The notes beneath the pieces are model-generated. The model was not told the DNA's origin. It worked only from the letters and a program-made list of their open reading frames with translations, and did not search any database. The translations under genes and the position numbers were made by a program. Positions 18,956 through 29,351 of a stretch of 64,000 nt of DNA are shown here, piece by piece. The stretch comes from Pseudoruegeria sp. SHC-113 (GTDB taxonomy: Bacteria; Pseudomonadota; Alphaproteobacteria; Rhodobacterales; Rhodobacteraceae): positions 186,001-250,000 of the forward strand of contig NZ_JAHUBR010000001.1 of NCBI RefSeq assembly GCF_025376885.1, in the 5' to 3' direction. Position 1 is the first letter of the stretch, and every line of letters starts with the position of its first letter.

Positions 18956-20341
18956 ATGACAGAAGAGACGTGGGGACAGGTCAAAGATGAACTTCAGAAA
19001 TCATTGGGGCGCAGCAACTACACGAATTGGATCGAGCCGCTTGTTTTTCGCGATCTGAAAAGCGGCGTGGCGACGTTTGACGTCCCGACGAGCTTCATCG
19101 GCAACTGGGTCTCGCGCAACTTCGGCGATCAGATCCGCCACCATCTTGGCAAAGCCGGTGCGCCAGTGAGCCGGATTGAATTCATCGTGCCCTCCGCCGC
19201 GCCCGCACCGTCGGCGCAAGCCGCAAATAGCGAGCCACGCGCCGCCCAGCAGCCCGTCGCCAAGGCCGCCGCTGCGGCTGTCCGCCCGGCCGAGCCCGGC
19301 CTGCCCGGCGCACCGCTGGACTCCCGTTTCACCTTCGACAGTTTCGTCGTTGGCAAGCCCAACGAACTGGCCCATGCCGCCGCGCGCCGCGTGGCCGAGG
19401 GTGGCCCCGTTACCTTCAACCCGCTGTTCCTCTATGGGGGCGTTGGCCTTGGTAAAACGCACCTGATGCACGCCATCGCCCATGAGCTTCAAGCCAGCCG
19501 CCCGGATCTGAACGTCGTCTACCTCTCGGCGGAGCAGTTCATGTACCGCTTCGTGCAGGCGCTGCGCGAGAAGAAGATGATGGACTTCAAGGGCCTCTTC
19601 CGCGCTGTCGACGTGCTGATGGTCGATGATGTCCAGTTCATCGCCGGCAAGGACAGCACGCAGGAAGAGTTCTTCCACACGTTCAACGCGCTGGTGGATC
19701 AGAACAAGCAGATCATCATCTCCGCCGATCGCGCGCCGGGCGAGATCAAGGATCTGGAAGAGCGCATCAAGTCGCGCCTGCAGAGCGGGCTCGTGGTGGA
19801 TCTTCACCCGACCGACTACGAGCTGCGCCTTGGCATCCTGCAGCAGAAGGTGGAGCAATACCGCCAGCAGTACCCGGATCTAGTGCTTGCGCCGGGGATC
19901 CTCGAATTCCTCGCCCATCGCATCTCCACCAACGTGCGCGTGCTGGAAGGTGCGCTGACGCGGCTCTTCGCCTTCGCCTCCCTCGTGGGGCGCGAGATCA
20001 CGATGGATCTGGCGCAGGATTGCTTGGCCGATATCCTGCGGGCTTCGGATCGCAAGATCACCATCGAGGAAATCCAGCGCAAGGTGAGCGAGCACTACAA
20101 CATCCGCCTCTCCGAGATGATCGGCCCCCGCCGGGCGCGCACCATCGCGCGGCCGCGTCAGGTGGCGATGTATCTCTCCAAGCAGCTCACAAGCCGATCG
20201 CTCCCGGAAATCGGCCGCCGCTTTGGCGGGCGTGATCACACCACCGTCATGCACGGGGTGAAGCGCATCGAGGAGCTGAAAGGCCATGACCACCAGATCG
20301 CCGAAGATCTGGAACTGTTGCGCCGAAGCCTAGAGGCCTAG
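18956..20341 (+). CDS. dnaA: Chromosomal replication initiator DnaA
   Basis: A 461-residue DnaA. Domain I (about 1-80) begins ETWGQVKDELQKSLG, and a Pro/Ala-rich linker (about 80-115) follows. The AAA+ domain carries Walker A GGVGLGKTH (about 160-168), Walker B VLMVDDVQF and the sensor ISADRAPGEIKDLEERIKSRL. Domain IV has the DNA-binding signature GRDHTTVMHGVKRI preceded by ARPRQVAMYLSKQL. It binds DnaA boxes and opens the origin. A hairpin lies between it and dnaN, suggesting that dnaN is partly independent. Confidence 0.99.
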   Translation: MTEETWGQVKDELQKSLGRSNYTNWIEPLVFRDLKSGVATFDVPTSFIGNWVSRNFGDQIRHHLGKAGAPVSRIEFIVPSAAPAPSAQAANSEPRAAQQPVAKAAAAAVRPAEPGLPGAPLDSRFTFDSFVVGKPNELAHAAARRVAEGGPVTFNPLFLYGGVGLGKTHLMHAIAHELQASRPDLNVVYLSAEQFMYRFVQALREKKMMDFKGLFRAVDVLMVDDVQFIAGKDSTQEEFFHTFNALVDQNKQIIISADRAPGEIKDLEERIKSRLQSGLVVDLHPTDYELRLGILQQKVEQYRQQYPDLVLAPGILEFLAHRISTNVRVLEGALTRLFAFASLVGREITMDLAQDCLADILRASDRKITIEEIQRKVSEHYNIRLSEMIGPRRARTIARPRQVAMYLSKQLTSRSLPEIGRRFGGRDHTTVMHGVKRIEELKGHDHQIAEDLELLRRSLEA

Positions 20342-20356
20342 GGCCGCGCCCGGGAA

Positions 20357-20387
20357 ACGGGCGTCAGCGCTTGACGCCCGTGCCTTT
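20357..20387 (+). terminator. Hairpin terminator/attenuator between dnaA and dnaN
   Basis: A perfect 10-bp stem ACGGGCGTCA / TGACGCCCGT with a 5-base loop, followed by GCCTTT. The T-run is short, so termination may be partial. Confidence 0.65.
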
Positions 20388-20411
20388 CCAACAGACAGTC
20401 CGAAAAAACAC

Positions 20412-20439
20412 TTGAGCTGGGGTGCGAATGGGATACGTT
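20412..20439 (+). promoter_or_regulatory. Possible dnaN promoter
   Basis: TTGAGC (20412-20417) and TACGTT (20434-20439) with a 16-base spacer lie after the dnaA hairpin and 32 bases before the dnaN start. This is a consensus-based guess. Confidence 0.35.
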
Positions 20440-20471
20440 CGACGCCCCGACAGCTGTCAGGAGCGAGGGTT

Positions 20472-21590
20472 ATGAAGATCAGCATTGAACGCGGCACGCT
20501 GTTGAAAGCTGTCGCACAGGCGCAGTCGGTCGTGGAGCGCCGCAACACGATCCCGATCCTTGCCAACGTGCTGATCGAGGCCGAAGGCGAGCATGTGAGC
20601 TTCCGCGCCACCGATCTGGACATCGAAGTGGTGGACAAGACGCTGGCGCAGGTCGAGCGTGCAGGCGCAACGACGGTGTCCGCCGTGACCCTGCATGAGA
20701 TCGTGCGCAAGCTGCCCGACGGGGCGCTGGTGCAGCTGACCGAGGAAGCGGCCTCCGGCCGCCTCACGGTGGAAGCGGGTCGCTCCAACTTCTCACTGGC
20801 GACGCTGCCGAAAGAAGACTTCCCGGTGATGGCTTCGTCCGAGTACACCGCGAACTTCTCCGCCCCCGCCCCGGCGCTGCGGCGGCTGTTCGACAAATCC
20901 AAATTCGCGATTTCCACCGAGGAAACCCGCTACTACCTGAACGGCGTCTACCTGCATGTCTCGCAAGGTGCCGATGGCAAGGTGCTGCGCGCCGTGGCCA
21001 CCGATGGCCACCGTCTGGCCCGGATCGATGCCGATCTGCCCGCTGGCGCGGAAGAAATGCCCGGCGTGATCGTGCCCCGCAAGACGGTGGGTGAGCTGCG
21101 CAAGCTTTTGGAAGACGACGAGGCGCAGATTGCGGTGTCGGTCTCTGAAACAAAGGTGCGTTTCGCCACGCCGGAAATCACTCTGACCTCGAAAGTGATC
21201 GACGGCACCTTCCCCGACTACACCCGCGTCATCCCGGCCGGAAACACCCGCCGTCTGGAAGTAGACGCCGGCGAGTTCGCGCAGGCCGTGGACCGTGTGG
21301 CGACCGTTTCCTCCGAGCGCTCCCGCGCGGTGAAACTTGCGCTGGACGAAGACCGGCTGGTGCTTTCGGTGAATGCGCCTGACAGTGGCGCCGCTGAGGA
21401 AGAACTTGCCGTGGCCTATGGCGACGAGCGGCTGGAGATCGGGTTCAACGCGAAATACCTGCTGGAAATCGCCAGTCAGGTGGACCGTGAGAACGCGGTG
21501 TTCCTGTTCAACTCCGCGGGCGACCCGACGCTGATGCGCGAAGGCAATGATGAAAGCGCGGTTTACGTTGTCATGCCGATGCGCGTCTGA
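20472..21590 (+). CDS. dnaN: DNA polymerase III sliding clamp (beta subunit)
   Basis: A 372-residue beta clamp made of three repeated clamp domains. Recognisable segments are MKISIERGTLLKAVAQAQSV at the start, RATDLDIEVV in domain I, VATDGHRLARID in domain II and the C-terminal AVYVVMPMRV, which forms part of the protein-binding cleft. It tethers the replicative polymerase to DNA. The start at ATG 20472 follows GAGCGAGGG; an upstream in-frame extension exists but lies in the promoter region. It is followed by recF after 67 bp. Confidence 0.98.
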   Translation: MKISIERGTLLKAVAQAQSVVERRNTIPILANVLIEAEGEHVSFRATDLDIEVVDKTLAQVERAGATTVSAVTLHEIVRKLPDGALVQLTEEAASGRLTVEAGRSNFSLATLPKEDFPVMASSEYTANFSAPAPALRRLFDKSKFAISTEETRYYLNGVYLHVSQGADGKVLRAVATDGHRLARIDADLPAGAEEMPGVIVPRKTVGELRKLLEDDEAQIAVSVSETKVRFATPEITLTSKVIDGTFPDYTRVIPAGNTRRLEVDAGEFAQAVDRVATVSSERSRAVKLALDEDRLVLSVNAPDSGAAEEELAVAYGDERLEIGFNAKYLLEIASQVDRENAVFLFNSAGDPTLMREGNDESAVYVVMPMRV

Positions 21591-21611
21591 GCGCTGTCAG
21601 GCCAGACTTCA

Positions 21612-21648
21612 TGCCTCCGGCGGAGATATTTTTGGAACAAAGTGAAAG
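21612..21648. repeat. Short Rhodobacteraceae-type intergenic motif upstream of recF
   Basis: The segment starting TGCCTCCGGCGG, running through AGATATTTTTGGAACAAAG and ending in TGAAAG resembles a motif I recall as highly repeated in intergenic regions of Rhodobacteraceae. Only one copy is in this window, so repetition cannot be shown here. It may also carry the recF ribosome-site region. Confidence 0.35.
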
Positions 21649-21657
21649 GGGCGGCCG

Positions 21658-22764
21658 ATGAGCCGCCTCTTTTTGCGCGACCTGCGGCTTTCGCATTTCC
21701 GCTCACACAAGGGCGCGCGGCTCAGCCTTGACGGGCGGCCCGTGGCGATCCACGGGCGCAACGGGGCGGGCAAGACCAATATTCTGGAAGCGATCAGCCT
21801 GCTGTCGCCGGGGCGCGGGATGCGCCGGGTGGCGGCGGCGGAGATGACCCGTCGGCCCGAGGCGCTGGGATGGAAGGTGGCCGCGCTCGTGGAGCAGGGC
21901 GACCGGGCGCATGAGGTCGAGACATGGTCGGAAGGTGGTGCGGCGCGGATCGTGAAGGTGGACGGCAAGGCGGCGACGCAGGTGCAGCTGGGCCGCATCG
22001 CGCGGGTGCTCTGGCTGCTGCCCTCGATGGACCGGCTCTGGATCGAGGGCGCGGAGGGGCGGCGGCGGTTTCTGGACCGGATGACGCTGAGTTTCGAGCC
22101 CGGCCATGCGGATGTGTCGATCACCTATGAGAAGGCCATGCGCGAGCGCAACCGGCTGCTGAAGGAGCAGATCGACGATCCGCATTGGTATCGCGCGCTG
22201 GAGGCGCAGATGGCGGCGGCTGGGGCTGAGATCATCGCCAACCGCGCGCGCGCGGTCGCCGCGCTGCAGGCGGCGCAGGCCGATGCGGAGACGAGCTTTC
22301 CGGTGGCCGCGCTTTCCCTACTCTTTGCCGATGGGGCGGAAAGAGGGCCGGAGAGCGAAGAGGCGCTCGCCGCAGGATTTTCCGAGGGCAGGCCTGCGGA
22401 CCTGCGCGCCGGGCGCACGCTTTTGGGGCCGCACCGCGCTGATCTGGGGGCTGTGTACGCGGCCAAGGGCGTGGCGGCCAAGGATTGCTCGACCGGGGAG
22501 CAGAAGGCGCTTCTGGTGTCGCTGATCCTCGCCAATGGCCGCGCTTTGGCGGCGGAGATCGGCGCGCCGCCGATCCTTCTGCTCGACGAGGTGGCGGCCC
22601 ATCTGGATGCCGAGCGCCGCGCCGCGCTTTACGACGAGATTTGCGCTCTGGGCACGCAGGCCTTCATGACGGGCACCGGGCCAGAGCTGTTCACCGATCT
22701 GGGCGAGCGGGCGCAGAGGGTGGAGGTGCTGGAGGCAAATGGCGTGAGCGAGGTGCGGGCCTAG
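21658..22764 (+). CDS. recF: DNA replication and repair protein RecF
   Basis: A 368-residue SMC-like ATPase. Walker A is GRNGAGKT (residues 33-40). The ABC-type signature appears in DCSTGEQKALLVSLILANG, and Walker B is ILLLDEVAAHLD. RecF, with RecO and RecR, loads RecA at gapped DNA. Length and order of motifs are normal. The stop codon overlaps by 4 bases the stop of the convergent TetR gene (CTAG), so there is no terminator between them. Confidence 0.97.
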   Translation: MSRLFLRDLRLSHFRSHKGARLSLDGRPVAIHGRNGAGKTNILEAISLLSPGRGMRRVAAAEMTRRPEALGWKVAALVEQGDRAHEVETWSEGGAARIVKVDGKAATQVQLGRIARVLWLLPSMDRLWIEGAEGRRRFLDRMTLSFEPGHADVSITYEKAMRERNRLLKEQIDDPHWYRALEAQMAAAGAEIIANRARAVAALQAAQADAETSFPVAALSLLFADGAERGPESEEALAAGFSEGRPADLRAGRTLLGPHRADLGAVYAAKGVAAKDCSTGEQKALLVSLILANGRALAAEIGAPPILLLDEVAAHLDAERRAALYDEICALGTQAFMTGTGPELFTDLGERAQRVEVLEANGVSEVRA

Positions 22765-23354
22765 GCCTGCGGCAGGAGCCAGGCGGTGAGCAGGGGGCGC
22801 AGCGCGTCCTGCGGATCCTCAAGGCGGGTTTCGATCGAGCAGAAGCCAAGCGCCAGCACATGGTTGATGAAGGCCTCTAGCCCCTCGGCCAAACATTCCG
22901 GGCTTTGATCGCGGCGTAGCACGCCTTCGGCCTGCATCTGGGCAATCCAGCCTGCAAGGATGCCCACGCGGCGCTCAAAGGAGCGCGCGACGCCTTCGTT
23001 TACATTGCTGCCGATGGTGCCGGAGTAGCGCAGCAGCAGATCGAAGATCTCCCGCTCCGAGCCGATGTAGCGCAGCTGCGGGGCAAGGCGCGCGAGCAGC
23101 GCATCGACGCTGTCGGGCGTGCCTTCGGCCTCCATCGCGTCTAGGAGGCGCATCATTTCAGCGCCGATGAGCACCGCCAGAAGGCCGTCCTTGTCGGTGA
23201 AATGGGCAAATAGCGTGCCTTTGGCCACGCCCGCTTCCTCCACGATCTCCTCGATGCGCAGACCGGAAAATCCGCGCGTTTCAAGCAGCGCCTGCGTGAC
23301 CTCGAGCAACTTGGCGCGAGTCTTGAGGCGGCGGGGTTGGGGCGAGGCAGACAT
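22761..23354 (-). CDS. TetR-family transcriptional repressor
   Basis: A 197-residue TetR protein. The helix-turn-helix (about 10-60) reads RAKLLEVTQALLETRGFSGL, then IVEEAGVAKGTLFAHFTDKDGLL. The C-terminal ligand domain is variable and its inducer unknown. It is divergent from a flavodoxin-fold oxidoreductase, and the 105-bp gap carries three dyads of TetR-operator type, so it most likely represses both itself and the oxidoreductase until a quinone-like or electrophilic effector binds. The effector class is inferred from the neighbour. It overlaps the recF stop. Confidence 0.92.
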   Translation of the reverse strand: MSASPQPRRLKTRAKLLEVTQALLETRGFSGLRIEEIVEEAGVAKGTLFAHFTDKDGLLAVLIGAEMMRLLDAMEAEGTPDSVDALLARLAPQLRYIGSEREIFDLLLRYSGTIGSNVNEGVARSFERRVGILAGWIAQMQAEGVLRRDQSPECLAEGLEAFINHVLALGFCSIETRLEDPQDALRPLLTAWLLPQA

Positions 23355-23372
23355 GCGGATCCGATCAATTTA

Positions 23373-23437
23373 TGACCACGGTCAATTTATGTATTGACCG
23401 CGGTCATTTTTTGGCGTCTAGAAAATGACCGAAGTCA
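23373..23437. promoter_or_regulatory. Three TetR-type operators TGACC-N2-GGTCA
   Basis: There are perfect dyads TGACCACGGTCA at 23373-23384 and TGACCGCGGTCA at 23395-23406. A one-mismatch copy, TGACCGAAGTCA, lies at 23426-23437. Centre-to-centre distances are 22 and 31 bp, about two and three helical turns, so all lie on one DNA face. They cover the expected promoters of both divergent genes. Confidence 0.85.
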
Positions 23438-23459
23438 TTTTTCTATTCTGGAGAACCCC

Positions 23460-24053
23460 ATGGCAATGCGCAAGATCCTCGTTCTGAACGGCCATCCCGG
23501 CGAAACCTCCCTCTCGCGCGCCCTGACCGAGGCCTATGCGCAGGCCGCCACGGCAGCGGGCCATGAGGTGCGCCTGCAGGATCTGGCTGCGATGCGGTTT
23601 GATCCGGACTTTGGCGAGGGCGGCTATGAGGCCTCCAAGCCGCTGGAGCCGGATCTGGAGGCCTTCCTGAGCGATCTGGACTGGGCCGAGCATCTGGTGC
23701 TGGCCACGCCGCTCTGGTGGGGCGCGATCCCGGCAAAGCTGAAGGGGCTTTTTGACCGGGCGCTTCTGCCGGGGCGCAGCTTCGACACGCGCAACCCAAA
23801 CGTCCTTGGTCTGCCCGCGCCCATGCTCACCGGAAAAACCGCCCGCGTGCTGCTGACCTCCGACACCCCGCCGGTCTTCCTCTGGCTCTTCTACGGCAAT
23901 GCGGTGAAGACATTCCTGAGCCGCCAGATCCTCGGCTTTGTCGGCATTCGCCCGACCCGCTACACGACCTTCGCGCCGGCCTCCCATGCGGGCGCGCAGA
24001 AGGTGGCGCTCTGGCTGGAACGGGCCGGAAAAATGGGGGCGCGCGCGGCCTGA
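23460..24053 (+). CDS. NAD(P)H-dependent flavodoxin-fold oxidoreductase (quinone-reductase-like)
   Basis: A 197-residue protein of the MdaB/KefF/NQO1 flavodoxin-like fold. It begins KILVLNGHPGETSLSRALTEAY and carries the FMN/FAD-binding TPLWWGAIPAKLKGLFDRALLPG, and GIRPTRYTTF lies near the end. Members transfer hydride from NAD(P)H to quinones or azo/electrophilic compounds. The ATG at 23460 is preceded by GGAGA. An upstream in-frame ATG at 23394 lies within the operators and is rejected. The divergent TetR gene and triple operator indicate an inducible detoxification pair inserted between recF and gyrB. Confidence 0.88.
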   Translation: MAMRKILVLNGHPGETSLSRALTEAYAQAATAAGHEVRLQDLAAMRFDPDFGEGGYEASKPLEPDLEAFLSDLDWAEHLVLATPLWWGAIPAKLKGLFDRALLPGRSFDTRNPNVLGLPAPMLTGKTARVLLTSDTPPVFLWLFYGNAVKTFLSRQILGFVGIRPTRYTTFAPASHAGAQKVALWLERAGKMGARAA

Positions 24054-26555
<2,502 letters not shown>

Positions 26556-26582
26556 TCAGGGCCGCAAAGCGGAGTGATTTAG

Positions 26583-26607
26583 CGGGGCCCTCTCAGGGCC
26601 CCGTTTT
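26583..26607 (+). terminator. Rho-independent terminator of gyrB
   Basis: The stem CGGGGCCC / GGGCCCCG with loop TCTCA is followed by TTTT. The T-run touches the stop codon of the convergent amidohydrolase, so the hairpin may serve both. Confidence 0.9.
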
Positions 26608-27524
26608 CATTTGGCGAGCCGATAGACGCGCCGGGCCGTGCCGGAAAACAGCGCTTGGATTGTGGAGTCCGGCTGGCCGCTCAGAATGGTTTTAAGCTGG
26701 GCCATCTGTTGCTTCAGCGGGCAGTTCACAGTCTCTACGGGCAGGTTAGAGCCGTACATCATCCGCTCGGCACCAAGCGCGGCGAGGGCGAAATCGACGT
26801 AGGGCTTGAGCACCGGGGCGGACCACGCGCGATCCGCCGTCCAGAGGCCGGACAGCTTGAGAACGACGTTGGGCGTATCCGAAAGCGCGTCGATCCCGGC
26901 AAACCAATCCTTGGCATTGCCCGGCTGATCGGGTTCCAGCGTGGCGAAATGGTTGATCACGATGGTCAGCCCCGGATACGCGGCGGCGAGCGCGGCCACC
27001 TCGGGAAGCTGCGCGGGGACAACAACCATCTCAAGGCACAGGCCATGGGCTTCAATAAGGGGAAGCGCTGCGCGGAAGGCGGGCTCCGCCAGAACGCCTG
27101 CGCGATCGGCCACCCGCCAGCGCCCGGCGGCGTCATAGGCCACGGGCGTGCGGAGGCCACGAAACACCGGAAAGGCAAGGTTGCGCGCGATTTGCTCTGC
27201 GGCCTCTGGCGCGCAGAGATCCACCTCGGCAACCGCCGCGCTTGGCCCCCCCGTGGCGTCAGATAGCTCTTGCAGCCATGCCGTTTCGGCTACGGGATCG
27301 TCCGCGCCGCAATTGGCTTGCACATGGACGCTGCCGGTCAAATTGTGGCCTGCGAAATCGTCCTGATAGGCGGAAACGAGGTAATCGCGCTGTAATAGGG
27401 TCTTTTCCCCGAACCTCCCCGGCCCGCTCCCGGGAGCCAGCCAGCGGTAGGGAAAGCGTGATAGGTCCCAGAAGTGGTGGTGGGCGTCGATGATCTCGAC
27501 GCCCTCAAGCGCGGCATCGCTCAA
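26607..27524 (-). CDS. COG3618 amidohydrolase (L-fuconolactonase-like sugar lactonase)
   Basis: A 305-residue TIM-barrel amidohydrolase-2 protein. It starts near IIDAHHHFWDLSRFPYRWL, the His-x-His metal site of the COG3618 group, and includes GLRTPVAYD, TIVINHFATLEPD and MYGSNLPVET (the C-terminal Asp position appears as Asn). Characterised COG3618 members hydrolyse sugar lactones such as L-fucono-1,5-lactone. The likely start is TTG at 27524, which overlaps the TGA stop of the preceding SDR (TTGA) and implies translational coupling. No ATG lies near the family N-terminus. In locus A it would open the lactone made by a sugar dehydrogenase. Confidence 0.8.
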   Translation of the reverse strand: MSDAALEGVEIIDAHHHFWDLSRFPYRWLAPGSGPGRFGEKTLLQRDYLVSAYQDDFAGHNLTGSVHVQANCGADDPVAETAWLQELSDATGGPSAAVAEVDLCAPEAAEQIARNLAFPVFRGLRTPVAYDAAGRWRVADRAGVLAEPAFRAALPLIEAHGLCLEMVVVPAQLPEVAALAAAYPGLTIVINHFATLEPDQPGNAKDWFAGIDALSDTPNVVLKLSGLWTADRAWSAPVLKPYVDFALAALGAERMMYGSNLPVETVNCPLKQQMAQLKTILSGQPDSTIQALFSGTARRVYRLAK

Positions 27525-28249
27525 TAGGTGGCCCGCCCGCCCGACAGATCGAAGACAGCGCCGGTGGTGAAGCTGTTGTCCTTGGAGCAGAGCCACGCGA
27601 TCATGGCGGCGGCTTCGGGCAGTTCAAGGAAGCGGCCACGCGGGATCTTGGAGAGCATGTAGTCGATATGCTCCTGCTTCATCTGGTCGAAAATCCGCGT
27701 GCGCGCGGCGGCCGGGGTGACGCAGTTCACCGCGATGTCGTAGCCCGCCAGCTCCTTGCCCAGCGATTTCGTCAGGCCGATCACTGCGGCCTTGGAGGCG
27801 GAATAGGCCGAGGCGTTCGGGTTGCCTTCCTTGCCCGCCACCGAGGCGATGTTGACGATGCGGCCATAGTTGGCCTCGATCATCGCAGGGACCACGGCGC
27901 GGTTCACGTGGAAAGCGCCCAGCAGGTTGATCTCGGTGATCTGGCGGAACTCGTCCACCGGATACTCGGAGAGCGGCGCGTTGGAGCCCGCGACACCGGC
28001 GGAGTTCACCAGCACGGCGACCGGCCCGCCTTCCGCGATGGTGCGCGCCATGGCGGCCTCGACACTGGACCAATCGGAGATGTCCACGCCGCAGGCGAAG
28101 GAATTCCCGCCGATCTCTGCCGCGGTTTGGGCGGCGAGGGCTTCGTCGCGGTCCCAGATCGCGATCTGGTAGCCGTCTTGCACGAGCCGCTCTGCGACGG
28201 CCCGGCCAATGCCCTGTGCGCCGCCGGTGACGATGGCTGTCTGTTGCAT
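27521..28249 (-). CDS. SDR-family sugar or sugar-acid dehydrogenase
   Basis: A 242-residue classical short-chain dehydrogenase. The cofactor motif TGGAQGIG is at residues 8-15, the structural NSAG appears in AVLVNSAGVAG, and the catalytic Ser-Tyr-Lys lies in ASVAGKEGNPNASAYSASKAA. The aspartate after the second strand (IAIWDRDE) suggests NAD rather than NADP. In L-fucose-type pathways an SDR oxidises either the sugar to its lactone or the 2-keto-3-deoxy acid to a 2,4-diketo acid. Which step is done here is not visible. Its stop overlaps the amidohydrolase start, and it lies 6 bp after the Gfo/Idh/MocA gene. Confidence 0.85.
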   Translation of the reverse strand: MQQTAIVTGGAQGIGRAVAERLVQDGYQIAIWDRDEALAAQTAAEIGGNSFACGVDISDWSSVEAAMARTIAEGGPVAVLVNSAGVAGSNAPLSEYPVDEFRQITEINLLGAFHVNRAVVPAMIEANYGRIVNIASVAGKEGNPNASAYSASKAAVIGLTKSLGKELAGYDIAVNCVTPAAARTRIFDQMKQEHIDYMLSKIPRGRFLELPEAAAMIAWLCSKDNSFTTGAVFDLSGGRATY

Positions 28250-28255
28250 GTCTGA

Positions 28256-29308
28256 TTACTCCGCTACGGCAGTGGATGCCGGTTTGATGTCGTGCCGCGT
28301 GCCCTGTTTGGCCGAGGCCAGAATCCCGTGCATCACCTCGACGGCGCGCGCGCCCACATGGGCCGGGCTTTCGTTGCGCCCGTGACCCAGTGCGATGTCC
28401 ACCAGCCGATTAGCGGGGCCTTCGCAGCTGTAGGTCCATGCGCCGTCGGGTACTTCGGCGGTTTCCACTACGCCACCCGGAAGTTTCAGGGTGAGGCGCT
28501 GGGTTTCGATGTCCAGAACCACGGAGCCTTCGGTGCCATAGAGCCGGATATCGACTTCAAACCCGTGGCCGTTCGGCACGCCGCAGCTGCCCGAGAACAC
28601 GCCCGTCGCGCCGTTCTCAAACACCACCGTGGCGGCGTCATGCAGATCGATCGCGGTGGGGGCGTCGAAGGTCTCCGCCCTCACGGTGGAGGCGCGCAGA
28701 TCGGTGAGCCAGAAGAGGATGCCGAGCGCGTGGGAAAGCTGGCCATAAACATAGCCGCCGCCCTGTTCCGGCGCTTCCCATGTGGAGCGGTCCGGCTGAA
28801 TGGCGATGTGTTTCCAACGCTCCATGCCACCGCCCGAGAAGATCCCCCGCGTGAAGGAGGCCATGTGGCAGACGACATGCTCAATCTCACCAATACGCGC
28901 GATCATGGCGCGGGCTTCATCAAGGCCGGGCTTGTAGTTCCACCCGTAAGCAACCAGCAGTTCCTTGCCGCTGGCCTCGGCGATGCGCGCCAGCTCCCAG
29001 GCTTCCGCAGGATCGAGGCACATGGGTTTTTCCACCAGCACGTGACACCCCTTTTCGAGGAAGGCCTTCGCCTGTTCGAAATGCAGGTGATGCGGCGAGG
29101 CGATCACGGCGATGTCGATCTCGCGCTCCAGCACGTCGCGCCAGTTCTCGGTGGCGAAGGCGAAGCCGAATTCCTTGCGGATCAGCTCAAGCTCTTCCGC
29201 GCCCAAGCGGCAGACACTGTCCAGCTCCACCTCGTCGCGGGCGGCGAGCACGGGGATATGCATGCGATAGGCAAAATGCCCGGCGCCGATGATGGCCGCT
29301 TTTACCAT
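28256..29308 (-). CDS. Gfo/Idh/MocA-family sugar oxidoreductase
   Basis: A 350-residue NAD(P)-dependent dehydrogenase. The Rossmann start is AAIIGAGHFAYRMHIPVLAA, and the family signature is CHVLVEKPMCLDPAEAW, with Lys of EKP being the catalytic/binding lysine. The C-terminal beta-sheet domain follows. Members oxidise hexoses, inositols or sugar acids. Within locus A it could perform the first oxidation of the imported sugar or of an epimer. It is the first structural gene behind lacI on the minus strand (43-bp gap), giving an order of regulator, dehydrogenase, SDR, lactonase. Confidence 0.88.
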   Translation of the reverse strand: MVKAAIIGAGHFAYRMHIPVLAARDEVELDSVCRLGAEELELIRKEFGFAFATENWRDVLEREIDIAVIASPHHLHFEQAKAFLEKGCHVLVEKPMCLDPAEAWELARIAEASGKELLVAYGWNYKPGLDEARAMIARIGEIEHVVCHMASFTRGIFSGGGMERWKHIAIQPDRSTWEAPEQGGGYVYGQLSHALGILFWLTDLRASTVRAETFDAPTAIDLHDAATVVFENGATGVFSGSCGVPNGHGFEVDIRLYGTEGSVVLDIETQRLTLKLPGGVVETAEVPDGAWTYSCEGPANRLVDIALGHGRNESPAHVGARAVEVMHGILASAKQGTRHDIKPASTAVAE

Positions 29309-29351
29309 GCGCGTGCTCCCGCATCTGTGGGGGCGAAATCGGTCTGAGCCG

